Assembly (NCBI GenBank): GCA_040881665.1
Contig: JBBECT010000005.1
Span: 388,138-452,137 of the forward strand
From: Actinomycetota bacterium
GTDB taxonomy: Bacteria > Actinomycetota > UBA4738 > HRBIN12
Length of the DNA: 64,000 nucleotides
Direction of reading: 5' to 3'
Program-made: the position numbers and the translations under genes
Notes under the pieces: model-generated
The model's input: only the letters and a program-made list of their open reading frames with translations
Told to the model about the DNA's origin: nothing
Databases searched by the model: none
Part shown: positions 25,434 to 34,616 of the stretch, piece after piece
How positions within the stretch are numbered: position 1 is the stretch's first letter
Layout of the letters: the number at the start of each line of letters is the position of its first letter

Positions 25434-26432
25434 ATGCAGCCCATCCTCCCCCCCGGGCCCGCCACGCTCCCCCGCCACATCATCGTCGTCGTCACCACGC
25501 TGGTGGTGATCGCGGGGATCGGGGTTCCCGCTGCACCGGCCGGCAGCGGCCCACCACGGGCGGCGCGACCCGTGCCCGGCACCCCCTGCGCGCTGCTGCC
25601 CCACGACAACATCTGGAACACCGAGGTCGACGACCTCCCCGTCCACGACTCGAGCGAGACCTGGCTCGATTCGATGCATGCAAACGAGACGGATCTGCAC
25701 CCCGACTTCGGCCCACCCGACTACGGGATCCCGTATCGGGTCGTGGACCGAGACACGCCCCGGCGCGCGGTGCGATTCACCTATGCGAGCGAGAGCGACC
25801 GCAAGCGCTACCCGATCACGAAGGGAACACCGATCGAAGCGGGAAGCGACCGGCACGCGCTCATGGTCGATCGCGAACGTTGCGTGCTCTACGAGCTCTA
25901 CCGCGTGCGATGGCGTGGGAAGAAGGTCACGGCGGGCAGCGGCGCGATCTTCCGGCTCGGATCCAATGCCCTACGACCCGACGGATGGACCTCGGCCGAC
26001 GCCGCCGGTTTGCCGATCCTGCCCGGGCTCGTGCGATACGACGAGGTGGAGGCCGGTGAGATCGATCACGCGATCCGGATGACCGCCGAGGTGACGACCG
26101 ACGGCTACGTGTGGCCGGCGCGACATGAGGCGGGCGTCGACGACCCGGACGCGCCTCCGATGGGGGCCCGATTCCGTCTCGACGCGGACTACGACATCTC
26201 CGGTTTCGGCGAACGGGCGCAGATCGTGCTCCGAGCGATGCAGGCCTACGGGATGATCGTCGCCGACAACGGGTCGGACTGGTATTTCACCGGCACGCGC
26301 GACAAGCGATGGACGAACGGGCTGCTCGACCAATTGAAGCAGGTGCCCGCGGGGGCGTTCGAGGCCGTCGACACCTCGGACTGCATCGTCGACGCCGACT
26401 CGGGCGCGGCCGAGTGCCCTCCGGAGGCCTAG
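25434..26432 (+). CDS. Secreted protein of unknown function
   Basis: 332 residues. A hydrophobic segment at about 17-36 acts as signal peptide or anchor; the mature part has no transmembrane helix. Recognisable conserved patches are [56 protein letters not shown] and [17 protein letters not shown] have seen similar patches in uncharacterised secreted proteins of soil bacteria, but no function is known to me. Three cysteines ([21 protein letters not shown]) plus AECPP could form disulfides. It is tail to tail with a phosphoesterase lipoprotein, the two stops sharing CTAG. Confidence 0.85.
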   Translation: MQPILPPGPATLPRHIIVVVTTLVVIAGIGVPAAPAGSGPPRAARPVPGTPCALLPHDNIWNTEVDDLPVHDSSETWLDSMHANETDLHPDFGPPDYGIPYRVVDRDTPRRAVRFTYASESDRKRYPITKGTPIEAGSDRHALMVDRERCVLYELYRVRWRGKKVTAGSGAIFRLGSNALRPDGWTSADAAGLPILPGLVRYDEVEAGEIDHAIRMTAEVTTDGYVWPARHEAGVDDPDAPPMGARFRLDADYDISGFGERAQIVLRAMQAYGMIVADNGSDWYFTGTRDKRWTNGLLDQLKQVPAGAFEAVDTSDCIVDADSGAAECPPEA

Positions 26433-27928
26433 GCCTCCCACTCCTCCATGTACTCGGGAGGGACGGGTACGGACCGCTGATGCGGACCGAGCGGCAAGGG
26501 GTCGAGGATCAGTGGATCGAGCGGCTCCTGGGAGAAGTCGAAGATCTTCCGGAGGTCTCCGAGGATCTTGACCTCCTCGCGCACGGTGGGGCGCGAGTCC
26601 GGTCGCGAGAGCGTCTCGGGATCGAGCCGCTCGGAGTCCAGGAACCGATCCTCGATCAACTTCAGGTACGAGTCGAACGAGTGGATCTGATGGTCGATCG
26701 CACCGGCCCGCACCCAGGGACTGATCACGAAGGCCGGCACGCGGATCCCGTAACCGTTCAGGTCGACGCGCGGCGGCCGCACGTGGTCGTAGAACCCTCC
26801 CCAGTCGTCCCAGGTCACGAAGATCGCGGTCGACTCCCAGTCGGGACCCTCCATCGCGGCGTTCACGACGTTCGTCACGTGCTCCATCCCGAGCGACATC
26901 GGTTCACCGGTGCCCGGATGTTCACTGATGCCTCCTCGCCCCGGCGTGACCCACGTGACGGACGGAAGCTCTCCCTCGGCGGCCGCCTGGTAGTACGCCC
27001 CGTGATCCTGGATCTTGTCCAGGCTGTCGTTCTGGATCACCGTCGTGAAGCCCGGGAGGACGTTCTGCGCCGGAGGAGGCCCGAACTTGCCCGGACAGGG
27101 CGGGTCCTCGCAGACTTCCTCCCCGGCGTAGTGCGCCCAGCTCACGTCGTTCTCGTCGAGCAGGTAGGTGATGTCGGTCCAGGCGTAGGTCGGTCTCGCG
27201 ACGCCCCGGCGGAGCCGCTTCAGGACGTCGGTCTGGATCAGATCCGAGGTGCAACTCATCGGGTCCCGCGGGTCGTCGCACCGAGCCGCCCACGCCGAGA
27301 ACAGAAACAGGTGCGCCGGGTGGGTCCAGGAGTCGGCCGGCGCGAACATCCGATCCTGCAACAGGAAGTTCTTCGCGTACGCCCAGTAGTTCGGGATCTC
27401 CTTGGCGGTGTGATAGCCCATCACGTCGGGCTCCCCGCCCGGTCCCGTAAGGTCGTCGCATCCGGACACGAACCGATCGCTCGCGCAGGGGTTCGGCGAG
27501 TCCACGACAGACTCGATGAACCCGTCCATCCTCCCGCCGTTCACGCTCTGGTCCGAGTCGGGCTTGGAGTGGGGGCCACCCAGATCCACGATCGAGCGAT
27601 CGTGGTAGGGGCACGAGGTGCCGCCGAGCACCGGGTCGGGCTGGCAGACACTCGCCTTGAAGTCCCCGTTCGGTTTCACCAGACCGTCCGCGCCCGGGAA
27701 CGTTCCGAAGTAGTGATCGAACGACCGATTCTCCTGCACGACGAAGATCAGGTGCTCGATCGTGTCCAGACCCGTCGGGCCGGACGGCGTCTCGATGGGC
27801 GAGGAGCCCTCCGCGGGTGACGAGGGAGCCGCGACCTCACGATCGGGAGACGACGCCGACGTGCAGGCCGCCGCGACGAGAGCGGCGACCACAAGGGTGA
27901 GGCCGGCGATCAACAGCCCACGACGCAT
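26429..27928 (-). CDS. Phosphoesterase-family lipoprotein (phospholipase C / acid phosphatase type)
   Basis: 499 residues from ATG 27928. A lipoprotein signal peptide ends in LVAAAC, a Ser/Pro-rich linker follows, then a phosphoesterase (PF04185-like) domain with the hallmark [20 protein letters not shown] containing the catalytic Asn-x-Ser/Asp-His region, [11 protein letters not shown], and [13 protein letters not shown] with the C-terminal metal-binding Asp/His. It is likely to release phosphate from phospholipids or phosphate esters outside the membrane; the substrate is not determinable. A TAGCAT box eight bases before the ATG implies a leaderless message. No PHO box is evident. Confidence 0.93.
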   Translation of the reverse strand: MRRGLLIAGLTLVVAALVAAACTSASSPDREVAAPSSPAEGSSPIETPSGPTGLDTIEHLIFVVQENRSFDHYFGTFPGADGLVKPNGDFKASVCQPDPVLGGTSCPYHDRSIVDLGGPHSKPDSDQSVNGGRMDGFIESVVDSPNPCASDRFVSGCDDLTGPGGEPDVMGYHTAKEIPNYWAYAKNFLLQDRMFAPADSWTHPAHLFLFSAWAARCDDPRDPMSCTSDLIQTDVLKRLRRGVARPTYAWTDITYLLDENDVSWAHYAGEEVCEDPPCPGKFGPPPAQNVLPGFTTVIQNDSLDKIQDHGAYYQAAAEGELPSVTWVTPGRGGISEHPGTGEPMSLGMEHVTNVVNAAMEGPDWESTAIFVTWDDWGGFYDHVRPPRVDLNGYGIRVPAFVISPWVRAGAIDHQIHSFDSYLKLIEDRFLDSERLDPETLSRPDSRPTVREEVKILGDLRKIFDFSQEPLDPLILDPLPLGPHQRSVPVPPEYMEEWEA

Positions 27929-27936
27929 GGCGCACG

Positions 27937-27942
27937 ATGCTA
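27937..27942 (-). promoter_or_regulatory. -10 box TAGCAT, leaderless start of phosphoesterase gene
   Basis: On the minus strand TAGCAT ends eight bases before the ATG at 27928; no ribosome binding site lies between. Confidence 0.45.
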
Positions 27943-27978
27943 ACCGAACCCTCGCCGTTCGGAACCGGACCCTGCCGC

Positions 27979-27984
27979 TAGGAT
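27979..27984 (+). promoter_or_regulatory. -10 box TAGGAT upstream of icd
   Basis: TAGGAT overlaps the ATG at 27983, so that ATG would not be transcribed from this promoter. This supports GTG 28031, which has GGAGG five bases upstream, as the true icd start. Confidence 0.35.
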
Positions 27985-28030
27985 GACGCCGCAACAGCGA
28001 GAGATCCCGATCGACCCAGCGGAGGGAACC

Positions 28031-29500
28031 GTGGTGCAGGAAGGCATACAAGACCCCCAGGGTCGGCGGATCGTCACGGTGATCCCCGGAGACGGGATCG
28101 GCCCGGAGGTCGTCCGGAGCGCGCAACGCATCGTCGAAGCCACCGGTGCACGCGTCGCGTGGGAGGAGCAGCAGGCCGGGGCAGAGGTGTTCAAGCAGGG
28201 ACTCCCGTCGGGTGTGCCTCCCGAGACGATGGCCTCGTTGACCCGCACCCGCGTCGCGCTGAAGGGTCCGCTCGAAACGCCCGTCGGCTACGGGGAGAAG
28301 AGCGCGAACGTGACGCTGCGCAAGCTCTTCGAGACCTACGCCAACGTCCGGCCGGTCCGCGAGATGCCGGGGGTCACCACGCCCTACTCCGGCCGCGGCA
28401 TCGATCTCGTCGTCGTTCGGGAGAACGTCGAAGATCTCTACGCGGGGATCGAGCATATGCAGACACCCGGGGTCGCGCAGTGCCTGAAGCTGATCAGCGT
28501 GAAGGGCTGCGAGAAGATCGTCCGGTTCGCCTTCGAGCTGGCCCGGGCGGAAGGACGCCGGACCGTCCACTGCGCCACGAAGGCGAACATCATGAAGCTC
28601 ACCGAGGGGACCCTGAAGCGGGTGTTCGAGGAGGTCGCGCCCGAGTACCCCGAGATCGACGCGAATCACATCATCGTCGACAACTGCGCACACCAGCTCG
28701 TCAAGCGACCGGAGCAGTTCGACGTGATCGTCACGACGAACATGAACGGGGACATCCTCTCCGATCTCACGAGCGCGCTCGTCGGCGGCCTCGGATTCGC
28801 GCCGAGTGCCAACATCGGGAACGAGGTCGCGATCTTCGAGGCCGTGCACGGGTCGGCCCCGAAGTACGCGGGGAAGGACGTCATCAACCCGACCGCGGTG
28901 ATCCTGACCTCGGTGTTGCTGCTTCGCCACCTCGGCGAGTTCGACGCCGCTGCCGCGATCGAGCACGCCGTGTTCGTCACGATGGAGTCGGGCACCCTGA
29001 CACGCGACGTGGTCGGGGACGAGGGAGCCACCCCGACATCGGCCTACACCGACGCGATCATCGCCAACCTCGGACAGCGGTCGGCGACCTGGCAGGTACG
29101 CGACTACAAGCCGATCGCCCTGCCGCATCTTCGACCCGATCCCGACTACGTCAAGCCCACCGAGCGGGCCGTCGTCGGCATGGACGTCTTCGTGGAGTCT
29201 CCCCTGTCGAGCGCGGAGCTCGGCGCCAGCCTGATGGAGCTGACGGCCGACACCCGGCTGTCGCTGAAGATGATCTCCAGCCGCGGAACGAAGGTGTTCC
29301 CCCCGACGGGAGCGATCACCGACGAGCTCGACCACTGGCGATGCCGGTTCATCATCAAGGAGGAGCCGGGTGACCTCCCCGACGGGGACGTCCACGACCT
29401 GCTCGTGAGGATCTCGAGCCGGCATCGGTGGATGCACATCGAGAAGCTCCAGGAGTTCGACGACGAGCTTGGATTCACGCGGGACCAGGGCGAGAACTGA
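28031..29500 (+). CDS. icd: NADP-type isocitrate dehydrogenase, long form with C-terminal domain
   Basis: Oxidative decarboxylation of isocitrate to 2-oxoglutarate in the TCA cycle. From GTG 28031 it has 489 residues: an isocitrate/isopropylmalate dehydrogenase core ([75 protein letters not shown]) and about 150 extra residues at the end, as in the Thermus-type enzyme. The Ser usually phosphorylated in E. coli Icd lies in a different context here. It is monocistronic and followed by tRNA-Glu. Confidence 0.93.
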   Translation: MVQEGIQDPQGRRIVTVIPGDGIGPEVVRSAQRIVEATGARVAWEEQQAGAEVFKQGLPSGVPPETMASLTRTRVALKGPLETPVGYGEKSANVTLRKLFETYANVRPVREMPGVTTPYSGRGIDLVVVRENVEDLYAGIEHMQTPGVAQCLKLISVKGCEKIVRFAFELARAEGRRTVHCATKANIMKLTEGTLKRVFEEVAPEYPEIDANHIIVDNCAHQLVKRPEQFDVIVTTNMNGDILSDLTSALVGGLGFAPSANIGNEVAIFEAVHGSAPKYAGKDVINPTAVILTSVLLLRHLGEFDAAAAIEHAVFVTMESGTLTRDVVGDEGATPTSAYTDAIIANLGQRSATWQVRDYKPIALPHLRPDPDYVKPTERAVVGMDVFVESPLSSAELGASLMELTADTRLSLKMISSRGTKVFPPTGAITDELDHWRCRFIIKEEPGDLPDGDVHDLLVRISSRHRWMHIEKLQEFDDELGFTRDQGEN

Positions 29501-29540
29501 CGCCCCCGCGGCCGGCGGAGGAGGCCCGCGACCCGTTCGC

Positions 29541-29546
29541 TATCAT
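29541..29546 (+). promoter_or_regulatory. -10 box TATCAT upstream of tRNA-Glu
   Basis: TATCAT lies 45 bases before the tRNA 5' end and close to consensus TATAAT; no clear -35. Confidence 0.35.
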
Positions 29547-29591
29547 GGGATGCCCCCGGGCGGCCCTTGCCAGATCACTCCCGGAGGACGC

Positions 29592-29664
29592 GGTCCCATC
29601 GTCTAGAGGCCTAGGACATCACCCTCTCAAGGTGGAGACACGGGTTCAAATCCCGTTGGGACTA
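29592..29664 (+). tRNA. tRNA-Glu (anticodon CTC)
   Basis: Cloverleaf: acceptor GGTCCCA/TGGGACT with a G1-U72 wobble, D arm TCTAGAGGCCTAGGA, anticodon loop CTCTCAA with anticodon CTC (reads GAG), T arm CGGG/CCCG around TTCAAAT, discriminator A. The next bases are CCC, so CCA is not encoded. It lies tail to tail with gltX, whose product should charge it. Confidence 0.95.
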
Positions 29665-29677
29665 CCCCGCAACGCGG

Positions 29678-29709
29678 GAAGGTTCCGGACCGATCCGTCC
29701 GGGGCCTTC
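29678..29709. terminator. Hairpin between tRNA-Glu and gltX
   Basis: A 13-base-pair stem (GAAGGTTCCGGAC with GTCCGGGGCCTTC, two G-U pairs) closes a 6-base loop. It sits just after the tRNA and touches the gltX stop, so it can terminate transcription from both sides. There is no real U-tract, only TACTTTC on the plus strand. Confidence 0.65.
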
Positions 29710-31166
29710 TACGTACTTTCGGCTGCAGCCAACAGGCGCGCGACCGTGCGCGACCTGCCCAGGAGGTGGATCGAGCCGTCGAGCGGCGGGGAAACGGTGC
29801 TCCCGGAGATCGCGGCGCGGATCGGCTGCCACGCCTTGGTGCGAGACAGTCCGGCGCGCTGTGTCAGTTCGTCGAGCGCGGCCGCCACGCCCTCGACCGA
29901 CCAGGGCTCGACGCGCCCGAGGAGTTCGGCCGCCAGCTCGAGGTGCGTGGAACCGGCCTTCTCGATCAGCTTCGTGGCCTTCTCGTCCGGCTCGATATCG
30001 TCGGTGAACAGGAACCGGAGCAGCACCGGCGCCTCGGTGAGCGTCTTCATCCGTTCCCGAACCAGCGGCATCGCCGCGCGGAGTTCCTGGAGGTCGTCGA
30101 CCAGGAGGCCCGTCTCGGTCAGGAACGGCAACACGCGTGCCGCGAGCTCGTCGTCGCCGAGCTGCTGGACGTAGTGGTTGTTCATCCACTCCAGCTTCTC
30201 GGTATCGAAGGCCGCCGGGTTGTGCGAGACGCGACGCAGCTCGAACCGCTCGATCAGTTCAGGGAGAGAGAAGAATGTCGTCTCACCGTCGAACCCCCAG
30301 CCGAGTAGGGCGAGATAGTTCACGAGCGCCTCCGGGAGGAACCCGCGCTCACGGAACGCCTCGACCGAGGTCGAGCCGTGGCGCTTCGACAGTGGCTGCC
30401 GATCCGATCCGACGATCAGGGGGAGATGCGCGTAGGTCGGCACCTGCTCGTCGGTTGCGCCGAGCGCTCGCATCAGCGCCTGTTGGCGGGGCGTGGAGGC
30501 GAGAAGGTCCTCTCCACGGATCACGTGCGTGATCTCCATCAGCAGGTCGTCGACGCCGGCGGCCAACAGGTAGGTGGGCGATCCGTCGGAGCGGACCAGG
30601 ACGAAGTCGCGCAGTGCCCCCGGCGCGAACCGCACCTCGCCCTTCACCAGATCCTCGACCACGAACTCGCGCTCGGGCATCGCGAAACGCATCGCGTACG
30701 AGCGCCCCTCGGCCTCGAACGCCGCGCGCTGCTCGTCGGTGAGCGTTCGGCACCGGCCGTCGTACCCCGGGATCTCCCCCCGCGCGAGTGCGGCCTTGCG
30801 GCGTTCCTCCAGCTCGTCGGGGGTGCAGTAACATCGGTAGGCGTCGCCCGATCCCGCGAGCCGATCGAGGTGGTCGCGGTAGATGTCGGCCCGTTCCGAT
30901 TGCCGGTAGGGGCCGTGCGGTCCGCCCGTCTCGGGACCCTCGTCGTGATCCAGCCCCAGCCAGCGCAGCGACTCCAGCACGCCGTGAACGGCCTCCTCGG
31001 TGACCCGGCTGGCATCGGTGTCCTCGACCCGCAGGACGAAGATGCCACCGTGGTGCCGGGCGGTGAGCCAGCTGAACAGCGCGGTACGCGCGTTCCCGAC
31101 ATGGATCGAACCACTGGGGGCCGGGGCGAACCGGCAACGGACCGCGGCGCCGGTCGCGCTGCTCAT
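29709..31166 (-). CDS. gltX: Glutamyl-tRNA synthetase (probably non-discriminating)
   Basis: Class I synthetase that attaches glutamate to tRNA-Glu and, with GatCAB present, probably also to tRNA-Gln. The 485 residues begin with RFAPAPSGSIHVGNARTALF (SIHVG is the HIGH motif), then the KMSKS equivalent PLSKRHG, and a helical anticodon-binding end. The start ATG 31166 fits homologue length; an ATG at 31181 overlapping the upstream stop would add five residues. No glutaminyl-tRNA synthetase is seen. Non-discrimination is inferred from context, not from residues. Confidence 0.95.
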   Translation of the reverse strand: MSSATGAAVRCRFAPAPSGSIHVGNARTALFSWLTARHHGGIFVLRVEDTDASRVTEEAVHGVLESLRWLGLDHDEGPETGGPHGPYRQSERADIYRDHLDRLAGSGDAYRCYCTPDELEERRKAALARGEIPGYDGRCRTLTDEQRAAFEAEGRSYAMRFAMPEREFVVEDLVKGEVRFAPGALRDFVLVRSDGSPTYLLAAGVDDLLMEITHVIRGEDLLASTPRQQALMRALGATDEQVPTYAHLPLIVGSDRQPLSKRHGSTSVEAFRERGFLPEALVNYLALLGWGFDGETTFFSLPELIERFELRRVSHNPAAFDTEKLEWMNNHYVQQLGDDELAARVLPFLTETGLLVDDLQELRAAMPLVRERMKTLTEAPVLLRFLFTDDIEPDEKATKLIEKAGSTHLELAAELLGRVEPWSVEGVAAALDELTQRAGLSRTKAWQPIRAAISGSTVSPPLDGSIHLLGRSRTVARLLAAAEST

Positions 31167-31177
31167 GCCGGCATCTC

Positions 31178-31936
31178 TCATCCGGCGACGGGGTTGGCGA
31201 GGGTGCCGATCCCGTCGATCTCCACCTCGACGCGGTCGCCGGCTGCGAGGCGGCCCACGCCCTCGGGCGTTCCGGTCATCAGCACGTCCCCGGGGAGCAG
31301 GGTCATGAAGCCGGTGATGAACTCGATCAGCTCGGCGACACCGAAAACCATCAGCGCCGTGGTGGCCGACTGTCGGGTGTCGCCGTTGACCCGGGTCTCC
31401 ACCCGGACATCGATCGGGTCGAGCTCGGTCTCGACCCACGGGCCGAGCGGGCACGATCCGTCGAAGCCCTTCGCGCGCGTCCACTGCTGGTCCTTGCCTT
31501 GGATGTCGCGCAGGGTCACGTCGTTGCCGCAGGTGTAGCCGAGGATCACCTTGCCGGCCTCCTCGGCGGGCACCGAGCGCGCGAGTGCCCCGATCACCAC
31601 CGCGAGCTCGCCCTCGTAGTCCACCCGGCGGGAGAAGGGAAGCAACGGGATCGGATCACCGGGACCGCTCACGGCGGTCGTCGGTTTGAGGAACAACACT
31701 GGCTCCTCGGGAACCGCACCGCCGAACTCCGCGACGTGGTCCTCGTAGTTCTTCCCCACGCACACCACCTTCGAGGGCAACACCGGAGCGAGCAGTCGAA
31801 CGTCGTCGAGTGCGACCTCCTCCCCCGTCGGGACCGGGCTCTCGAAGAACGTTCCTTCGAGCACACGCACCGTGCCGCCCGGGTCGGCCACACCGTGGGC
31901 GATCCGATCACCGAAGCGGAAGCGCACCAGTCGCAT
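31178..31936 (-). CDS. Fumarylacetoacetate hydrolase family protein
   Basis: 252 residues of the FAH fold: VCVGKNYEDHVAEFG, the metal-site Glu residues in DYEGELAVVIG, GYTCGNDVTLRDIQ, KGFDGSCPLGPW and MTGTPEGVG at the C-terminus. Relatives hydrolyse or decarboxylate acylpyruvates, oxaloacetate or homoprotocatechuate intermediates. No aromatic catabolic genes surround it, so an acylpyruvase or oxaloacetate decarboxylase role is as likely as an aromatic pathway. TAGCCT nine bases before the ATG suggests a leaderless message. gltX follows 11 bases later. Confidence 0.92.
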   Translation of the reverse strand: MRLVRFRFGDRIAHGVADPGGTVRVLEGTFFESPVPTGEEVALDDVRLLAPVLPSKVVCVGKNYEDHVAEFGGAVPEEPVLFLKPTTAVSGPGDPIPLLPFSRRVDYEGELAVVIGALARSVPAEEAGKVILGYTCGNDVTLRDIQGKDQQWTRAKGFDGSCPLGPWVETELDPIDVRVETRVNGDTRQSATTALMVFGVAELIEFITGFMTLLPGDVLMTGTPEGVGRLAAGDRVEVEIDGIGTLANPVAG

Positions 31937-31945
31937 ACGGCGGGC

Positions 31946-31951
31946 AGGCTA
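31946..31951 (-). promoter_or_regulatory. -10 box TAGCCT, leaderless start of FAH-family gene
   Basis: On the minus strand TAGCCT ends nine bases before the ATG at 31936 with no ribosome binding site. Confidence 0.45.
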
Positions 31952-32009
31952 CCGCACGCGGGGACGAGCCCACTGCCTCTGCCTGCACGGCCGGACGGGT
32001 GGGCGGCGG

Positions 32010-32015
32010 TATCCT
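32010..32015 (+). promoter_or_regulatory. -10 box TATCCT, leaderless start of TMEM175-like gene
   Basis: TATCCT ends seven bases before the ATG at 32023; no Shine-Dalgarno sequence. Confidence 0.45.
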
Positions 32016-32022
32016 GCGGCCC

Positions 32023-32676
32023 ATGCCGGCCCGGCCGTCTCGTGACGAACGCGGTGGGTCCGAGTTCGACCGGGCCCTCTCGTTCTTCGATGCGACGTTC
32101 GCGCTCGCGCTGACGCTGCTCGTGACCACGCTCGACGTGGGGACCGAGACGAGGGTGTGGAGCAGTCTGGCCAACCTGAACGACGCCGTCGGCTCCCAGG
32201 CGGTTGCCTTCGTGATCAGCTTCATCGTGATCGGGGCCTACTGGTACGGCAATCACCGGTTCGTCGCACAGCTCGACGCGCTCGACGGCCGTCTGATCGT
32301 CGTCGAGCTCGCCATGATCGCGTCGATCGTGATCCTGCCGTTCTCCACGGAGGTGGTCGGCGACCCGACGATCGCCAACGAGCCACTTCCCGTCGCCGTG
32401 TATGCGCTGAACATCGCGATCGTGTCGATGCTCGACACGCTGCTGTCGGTCACCGCATACCGGCGGGGTTTGTTCGCGCACCCGCCGTCACCTTCGTACC
32501 ATCGGGCAGACGTGATCGACAGCGTGCTTCCGGCGATCGTGTTCCTCGCGTCGGTCCCGCTGGCCTACCTGTGGTCACCGATCGGGGCTCGGTACTCGTG
32601 GATCGCGCTCGTGCTGATCGGCCCGGCGACGGGACGATGGAAGGAACGCCGAGCGACGCTCAGTCGATCGGCGTGA
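32023..32676 (+). CDS. TMEM175-like (DUF1211) membrane protein
   Basis: 217 residues with six predicted membrane helices. The first helix carries RALSFFDATFALALTLLV, matching the R-x3-FSD signature of bacterial TMEM175 potassium channels except that Ser is replaced by Phe. YWYGNHRFVAQLD follows helix 2-3. Bacterial TMEM175 are K+ channels; the altered signature makes ion selectivity uncertain. The last 17 bases overlap the convergent ilvE gene. Confidence 0.85.
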   Translation: MPARPSRDERGGSEFDRALSFFDATFALALTLLVTTLDVGTETRVWSSLANLNDAVGSQAVAFVISFIVIGAYWYGNHRFVAQLDALDGRLIVVELAMIASIVILPFSTEVVGDPTIANEPLPVAVYALNIAIVSMLDTLLSVTAYRRGLFAHPPSPSYHRADVIDSVLPAIVFLASVPLAYLWSPIGARYSWIALVLIGPATGRWKERRATLSRSA

Positions 32677-33583
32677 GCCAGGAGCGATACTGCTCGAGCT
32701 CGCCCTTGGACGCCGCGAAGAACGTCCCCTGAAGCTCTTTCGTCACGGGTCCCCGTGAACCCTCGCCGACCTTCCGGTCGTCGACCTCACGGATCGGGGT
32801 GACCTCGGCCGCCGTCCCCGTGAAGAACACCTCATCGGCGTGGTACAGATCGGTGCGCACGAGGTTGTCCTCACGGACGTCGTAGCCCAGATCGCGGGCG
32901 ATCGTCATCACCGACTCGCGCGTGATGCCGTCGAGGCACCCCGCGGAGATCGGGGGGGTCGTGATCACGCGATCGCGCACGACGAAGATGTTCTCGCCGG
33001 ACCCATCGGTCACGAACCCGTGTTGGTTCAGCATGATCGCCTCGTCGTAGCCGGCATGGATCGACTCCAGCTTGGCGAGCACGCTGTTGATGTACTGCCC
33101 CGTCGCCTTCGCCGAGGTCGGCAGCGAATTCTGATCGTTGCGCTTCCACGAGGAGATCTTCACCCTGACGCCGTGCTCGAGCGCGTGCTCGCCGAGGTAG
33201 GCGCCCCAGGGCCACGTCGCCACGCACACGTTCAGCGGCGCCTGCAGCGGGTTCACACCCATCTCGCCGTACCCTCGGTACACGATCGGCCGGACGTAGC
33301 AGGTCGACAGGCCGTTGGCCTTGACCGTGTCGAAGATCGCATCGGTCAGCGCCTGGATCGAGTACGGGATCTCCATGTGATACAGGTGCGCCGACCGGAA
33401 GAGCCGCTTCAGGTGGTCGTTCACGCGGAAGACGGCCGGGCCCTGGGAGGTCTCGTAGACCCGGATACCCTCGAAGACGCCGCTGCCGTAGTGGAGGGCG
33501 TGGGACAGTACGTGGATCTGGGCCTTGTCCCAGTCCAGCAGCTCCCCATCCATCCAGATCTTCTCGACGGGCGTGATCGGCAC
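32660..33583 (-). CDS. ilvE: Branched-chain amino acid aminotransferase
   Basis: PLP enzyme exchanging amino groups between 2-oxoglutarate and Leu/Ile/Val keto acids. The 307 residues show ALHYGSGVFEGIRVY, GYGEMGVNP, the PLP lysine K159 in TSAKATGQYINS, DGSGENIFVV and VFFTGTAAEVTPI. The start GTG 33583 has GGGAGA upstream. Fold type IV, like the PabC part of the pabBC gene in this window, but with ilvE-specific motifs. Confidence 0.95.
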   Translation of the reverse strand: MPITPVEKIWMDGELLDWDKAQIHVLSHALHYGSGVFEGIRVYETSQGPAVFRVNDHLKRLFRSAHLYHMEIPYSIQALTDAIFDTVKANGLSTCYVRPIVYRGYGEMGVNPLQAPLNVCVATWPWGAYLGEHALEHGVRVKISSWKRNDQNSLPTSAKATGQYINSVLAKLESIHAGYDEAIMLNQHGFVTDGSGENIFVVRDRVITTPPISAGCLDGITRESVMTIARDLGYDVREDNLVRTDLYHADEVFFTGTAAEVTPIREVDDRKVGEGSRGPVTKELQGTFFAASKGELEQYRSWLTPID

Positions 33584-33673
33584 CGCGGTCTCCCTCTCCC
33601 AGATGTGTCCGCCGCTCCGTCCGGCGTCGGCGTGCCGACAAGGATACCGAACGCTGACCAGGCAGAACTGTGT

Positions 33674-34616
33674 CTAACTCCGATCGAGGAGAACCACCAG
33701 CCCGAAGAGGAACCAAGCCACGAGGATCAACGGCCCCGCCCCGGCCCAGAGTGTCCACGAGATTCGTCTCGATGTGGCGTACGCGATGCACGCGCCCGCT
33801 CCCAACACCGCGAGAGTGAAGACTCCGACGAACCATGCGGAACGCGTCACGCATCCGGTGACGAGGAGTCCGACCAGCACGCTCACGACGACCCAGAGGA
33901 ACCGCTGAGCGCCTTTCCCCGCAACGAAGCACCATCCGATGTACGGGCGCTCGGTTCGGGCACAGTACGCGCGCCACGCTTCCAACCCTCCTGCACGATC
34001 ATCGCATCCAGCCCTTGCGTGCGCTTCGAGATACAGGTCGGCAGAGGTTGGCTGGTCGAGGGAGACTGCTCGAAGTCGATCGGCTAGGGTTGCGGCTTCG
34101 CACGGGCCCTCGACGTCCAGCACGATCCACGTCAAAAGGCGAAGAGCCTGAATGTCCTCCGGATCTCGCTCGAGACGCTCCTCGCCGACCGCCCGGGCCC
34201 AGGCCCGATCTCGCTTCGTCTCCCGGGAGTCATGCCGGCGCGGATCGTGGAAGGCGACAGCCCACGCATACAGGAAACGGATCTGTTCGATGCCGGGATG
34301 AGCCTTCATGAGCTCGTACAGGCGGGCACGTTCTCCAGAAGACAAGTGCCCGAATCGCGGCCCGCTCCAGCAGATCGCGTACGCCTCGATCACCGGATCG
34401 GCAGGTGCAACTCGGCGCGCCTCAACGAGCGCCTGCAATGCTTCGTCACCTCGATCGAGGCGGGCCAGTGCAATGGCGAGGGACGAGAAGGTCTCCGGCC
34501 TCCGTCGCTCTCGTCAGACGAGCAACGAGGGATTCGGCGGGCTCGGCCGAGAGGACCGCCCGCAGACGGGCTTCGCTCGCAGCCGGCACCAGACTTCCTC
34601 CGTCGTCAGCGCTCAT
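33674..34616 (-). CDS. TPR-like membrane protein with apparent frameshift
   Basis: Two reading frames that join into one protein. Frame A opens at ATG 34616, which overlaps the methyltransferase stop (ATGA), and encodes an Ala-rich helical start (MSADDGGSLVPAASEARLRAV) before stopping at 34446. Frame B is open from 34513 and runs to 33674; it continues the helical-repeat pattern (SLAIALARLDRGDEALQAL), then DPEDIQALRLL, and ends with three to four membrane helices. The first start codon in frame B is TTG 34438, without a binding site. A +1 shift within 34449-34513 would restore a protein of about 313 residues. Third codon positions use more A/T than in neighbouring genes. Family unknown; pseudogene, sequencing error or programmed shift are all possible. 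Confidence 0.6.

Noticed and set aside
26429-29437. Upstream extension of the phosphoesterase frame to about 1000 codons
   Set aside because: The extension overlaps icd and has no motif; the lipoprotein signal peptide beginning at 27928 fixes the start.
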